A DNA stretch of 16,500 bases, from NCBI GenBank assembly GCA_030612905.1, contig JAUWNA010000011.1, positions 1 through 16,500 on the forward strand, in the 5' to 3' direction. The stretch's first letter is position 1; the number at the start of each line of letters is the position of its first letter. Below, in pieces: positions 14,438 to 16,500 of the stretch. The position numbers were made by a program, and so were the translations under genes. The notes beneath the pieces are model-generated. The model was given only the letters and a program-made list of their open reading frames with translations. It was not told the origin of the DNA and made no database searches. Source of the stretch: Promethearchaeota archaeon. GTDB taxonomy: Archaea; Asgardarchaeota; Lokiarchaeia; Sigyniarchaeales; SOKP01.

Positions 14438-15040
14438 ATGAGCAAAGAAAAAGAACCTCCCATTTCACTGGAGGATTTTACCGACGACGACTTCCCAGAA
14501 AAAATTCCAACTAAATTCATTAATAATCGCGTAATTGTGTTTAATCCATTGTTTGCCTCATATTTATATGTTAAACAAAAATTTTTTGGGTCTCCTCTCG
14601 GGATTAGTAAACCCCGTTTAGAATATTTTTCTAAACCATCGGAATTATCGCTAATTGAAGCTCTTTTCTTGTTAGAAAAAGAAAAGATTACCATATTTGA
14701 TGTTAAGAACGATAAGTACCTTTCTTCCAAAGAGTTTCACGAAATCGGAAAAAAAATACATCATAAATTTGAAGAAAAATATATTATTTATCAAGATCTA
14801 AGGAAAAAGGGATACATTCCTCGTCCAGGGCTAAAATTTGGCGCTGATTTTGTAGTGTATAAGAAAGGACCGGGGTTAGAGCATTCAGCATTTATTGCTC
14901 ATGTATTACCTCATGATGCAAAAATAACTGCGATTGATATGGTCCGAGCTGGAAGGTTGGCGACCTCTGTAAGGAAGAAATTTGTAATCGCCAATCCATT
15001 AACAATGAGTTATTACTTCTTTGAATGGTTCAAACCTTGA
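14438..15040 (+). CDS. endA: tRNA-splicing endonuclease EndA
   Basis: EndA cleaves introns at bulge-helix-bulge sites in precursor tRNA (and rRNA), leaving 2',3'-cyclic phosphate ends. At 200 residues this is the short archaeal form, which assembles as a homotetramer or, with a partner subunit, a heterotetramer. The C-terminal catalytic domain is well marked: YQDLRKKGYIPRPGLKFGAD (118-137) and FVVYKKGPGLEHSAF. It ends in SVRKKFVIANP. The catalytic triad is Tyr141, His149 and Lys180; the His-to-Lys spacing of 31 equals that of the Methanocaldococcus enzyme (His125/Lys156). The N-terminal half (about 20-100) matches the EndA N-terminal domain, after an acidic 20-residue extension. The ATG has no Shine-Dalgarno but lies under a strong BRE/TATA promoter. 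It is divergent from MEMO-B and convergent with the ATPase gene, 34 bases away. Confidence 0.95.
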   Translation: MSKEKEPPISLEDFTDDDFPEKIPTKFINNRVIVFNPLFASYLYVKQKFFGSPLGISKPRLEYFSKPSELSLIEALFLLEKEKITIFDVKNDKYLSSKEFHEIGKKIHHKFEEKYIIYQDLRKKGYIPRPGLKFGADFVVYKKGPGLEHSAFIAHVLPHDAKITAIDMVRAGRLATSVRKKFVIANPLTMSYYFFEWFKP

Positions 15041-15074
15041 GTCGCAGATAAACCCTTAAAAATAGAGGAGAGGT

Positions 15075-16500
15075 TTACCATTTTCTATGAATATTTAAAA
15101 CTAAACGTAAAGATTCATTATTAATCTTATCCCTTAGCTCTTCAATTTGTTCAAAGTTTTCATTAGGAACATAATGGCTAATTTTCATAACCTCATTGAG
15201 AACCTCTTCACATTTCTTCTCATCAATTAGAAAACCTCGTTCTACGAGCGATTTAGTTTTATTATATAATAAAAGTATTACTTTTACTAACCCTAACAAT
15301 TTTCTACTACTCGTATAACTATCTACTTCGTTGAAAGCATTTTGAACTAATAATGCATTTCTTATTAGGCTTGCCGTAAAAATTTCTAACCTTTGATCTT
15401 CAGCCAAATTTTTTAGCCCTAGTAGCTGGATAAGATATTTCAACTCGTTTTCTTTTGCTAAAATCTCATTTACTTGTTTCCTACACTCAAACCAGTTTAA
15501 ATTTATCTCAGACCAAACAATATCTCTCTCGCTCCACCATTCTGTTACATACTCAGGATAATTGGAGTATGAACTTATCCAACTAATTGCAGGATAATGT
15601 TTTAGATATGCTAATTTAGGGTCTAAAGCCCAAATCCCCTGAACAACACGTTTAGTAGCTGCGGTAACCGGTTCGCTAAAATCACCCGCCGGTGGAGATA
15701 ACGATCCTATGATTGTAATTGATCCTTTTTTTTTTCCTAAAGTTGTAATAACACCGGCTCGCTCAAAAAAACTTGATAGTTTCGATGGTAAATACGCAGG
15801 ATAACCCTCTTCAGCAGGCATTTCCTCTAATAAGCCTGAGATCTCTCTTAATGATTCTGCCCATCGTGAAATACTATCTGCTACAACGGCAACATCGTAC
15901 CCCATATCTCTATAATATTCTGCAATTGTAATGCCGGAAAAAAGGCTTGCTTCGCGAGCAGACACAGGCATATTTGAAGTATTGGCAATAAGAACAATAT
16001 GGTCTAATAACGGTCTTCCCGTTTTAGGATCAATAGTTTCCGTAAATTGTTTTAGGAAATTCGCAATCTCGTTGCCCGGCTCCCCGCATCCTATAAAAAC
16101 ACAAATTTCTGCGTTACAAAATTTAGCTATATGTTGTGAAATAATTGTTTTACCAGTTCCAAACCCTCCTGGAACCGCAAAAGTACCGCCTTTAGCTATG
16201 GGGAACAATAAATCTACAATACGCAAGCCAGTTAGTAAAGGCTCGCTAGGTTGATCTTTTGAGCTATAAGGTTTACTCATAGTGACTGGCCATTTTTGTA
16301 ACATACAAAAAGATTTTTCTACATTATCCTTTTTTAAGGTATATATCTCATCGACGATCGTATAATCACCTTCGTCAACAATAAACGATAAAATACCAGA
16401 ACTTTCAGGAGGAATCATTATTTTATGTTTAAAAAAGGGTGTTTCTTGTACGGTACCAATCTCATCTCCACTACTTAAAGAATCATTTATTTTGCTTGAT
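15075..16500 (-). CDS. A-type ATPase catalytic subunit A, divergent (5' end outside window)
   Basis: The frame stays open past the ATG at 16416-16418 to the right edge. The upstream codons read GDEIGTVQETPFFKHKI, the normal subunit A sequence before MIPPE, so this is an internal ATG and the N terminus is missing. Subunit A hydrolyses or makes ATP in the A/V-type rotary ATPase. Recognisable parts are PSEPLLTGLRIVDLLFPIAK, Walker A GGFGTGKT (16146-16169), IANTSNMPVSAREAS, GITIAEYYRDMGYDVA, LEEMPAEEGYPAYL and GDFSEPVT. Several near-invariant positions differ. GPFGSGKT is GGFGTGKT. GCGERGNE is GCGEPGNE, with Pro replacing the Arg beside the catalytic Glu. ADSTSRWAE is ADSISRWAE, and PPGGDFSEP is PPAGDFSEP. 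In archaea, subunit A is usually followed directly by B; here the next gene is convergent EndA. It may be a paralogue alongside a standard enzyme elsewhere, but that cannot be seen here. Confidence 0.9.
   Translation of the reverse strand, partial: SSKINDSLSSGDEIGTVQETPFFKHKIMIPPESSGILSFIVDEGDYTIVDEIYTLKKDNVEKSFCMLQKWPVTMSKPYSSKDQPSEPLLTGLRIVDLLFPIAKGGTFAVPGGFGTGKTIISQHIAKFCNAEICVFIGCGEPGNEIANFLKQFTETIDPKTGRPLLDHIVLIANTSNMPVSAREASLFSGITIAEYYRDMGYDVAVVADSISRWAESLREISGLLEEMPAEEGYPAYLPSKLSSFFERAGVITTLGKKKGSITIIGSLSPPAGDFSEPVTAATKRVVQGIWALDPKLAYLKHYPAISWISSYSNYPEYVTEWWSERDIVWSEINLNWFECRKQVNEILAKENELKYLIQLLGLKNLAEDQRLEIFTASLIRNALLVQNAFNEVDSYTSSRKLLGLVKVILLLYNKTKSLVERGFLIDEKKCEEVLNEVMKISHYVPNENFEQIEELRDKINNESLRLVLNIHRKW

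Noticed and set aside
15050..15076. AAACC...GGTTT inverted repeat in the EndA/ATPase convergent gap
   Set aside because: It has only 5 bp of stem with a 17-base loop overlapping the ATPase stop, and no T-run on either side.

Overview
This AT-rich window (roughly 30% G+C by eye) is archaeal. It carries a RadA recombinase, an archaeal tRNA-splicing endonuclease, an A-type ATPase subunit A, MEMO-family proteins, BRE/TATA promoters with no bacterial -35/-10 elements, U-tract terminators, and TTG or GTG starts. The RadA Walker A loop (GEYRTGKT) resembles eukaryotic Rad51/Dmc1 more than the usual archaeal FGSGKT form. Together with the low G+C this makes an Asgard (Lokiarchaeia-like) archaeon my best guess, at moderate-to-low confidence. 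No rRNA, tRNA, CRISPR array, insertion sequence or integrase is visible, and no stretch over 300 bases lacks a gene. The longest gaps (743-956, 5358-5611, 9423-9568, 11164-11315) hold only promoter-like, palindromic or T-rich sequence.

Left third (1-7000), carbohydrate genes: the C-terminal part of a GH57 glycosidase (+) enters from the left edge. Two paralogous four-helix membrane proteins (+) follow. A 1136-residue multidomain GH13 alpha-glucan enzyme (-) comes next, divergent from a phosphohexomutase-fold protein (+). The latter keeps the fold but has lost every catalytic loop, so it is probably a pseudoenzyme. GH57, GH13 and the mutase-like protein could act together in intracellular alpha-glucan turnover, but only proximity suggests this.

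Middle (7000-11200): a seven-helix membrane protein of unknown function, RadA, an OsmC-family redox protein (convergent with RadA), and a two-gene unit of a PfkB sugar kinase followed by a YdjM/DUF457 membrane metal-dependent hydrolase.

Right third (11300-16500): a leftward cluster reads MEMO-B, MEMO-A, coiled-coil protein. MEMO-A keeps all recognised metal and active-site residues. Its tandem copy MEMO-B has replaced four of them. The coiled-coil protein has three similar helical modules, each behind a Ser/Thr/Pro/Gly-rich linker. EndA is divergent from MEMO-B and probably shares one promoter region with it. A divergent A-ATPase subunit A, unusually the last gene of its transcription unit, runs off the right edge.

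The most notable theme is two independent intact genes whose enzyme fold is kept but whose active site is dismantled (mutase-like protein and MEMO-B), with a repeat-built coiled-coil protein next to the MEMO pair.
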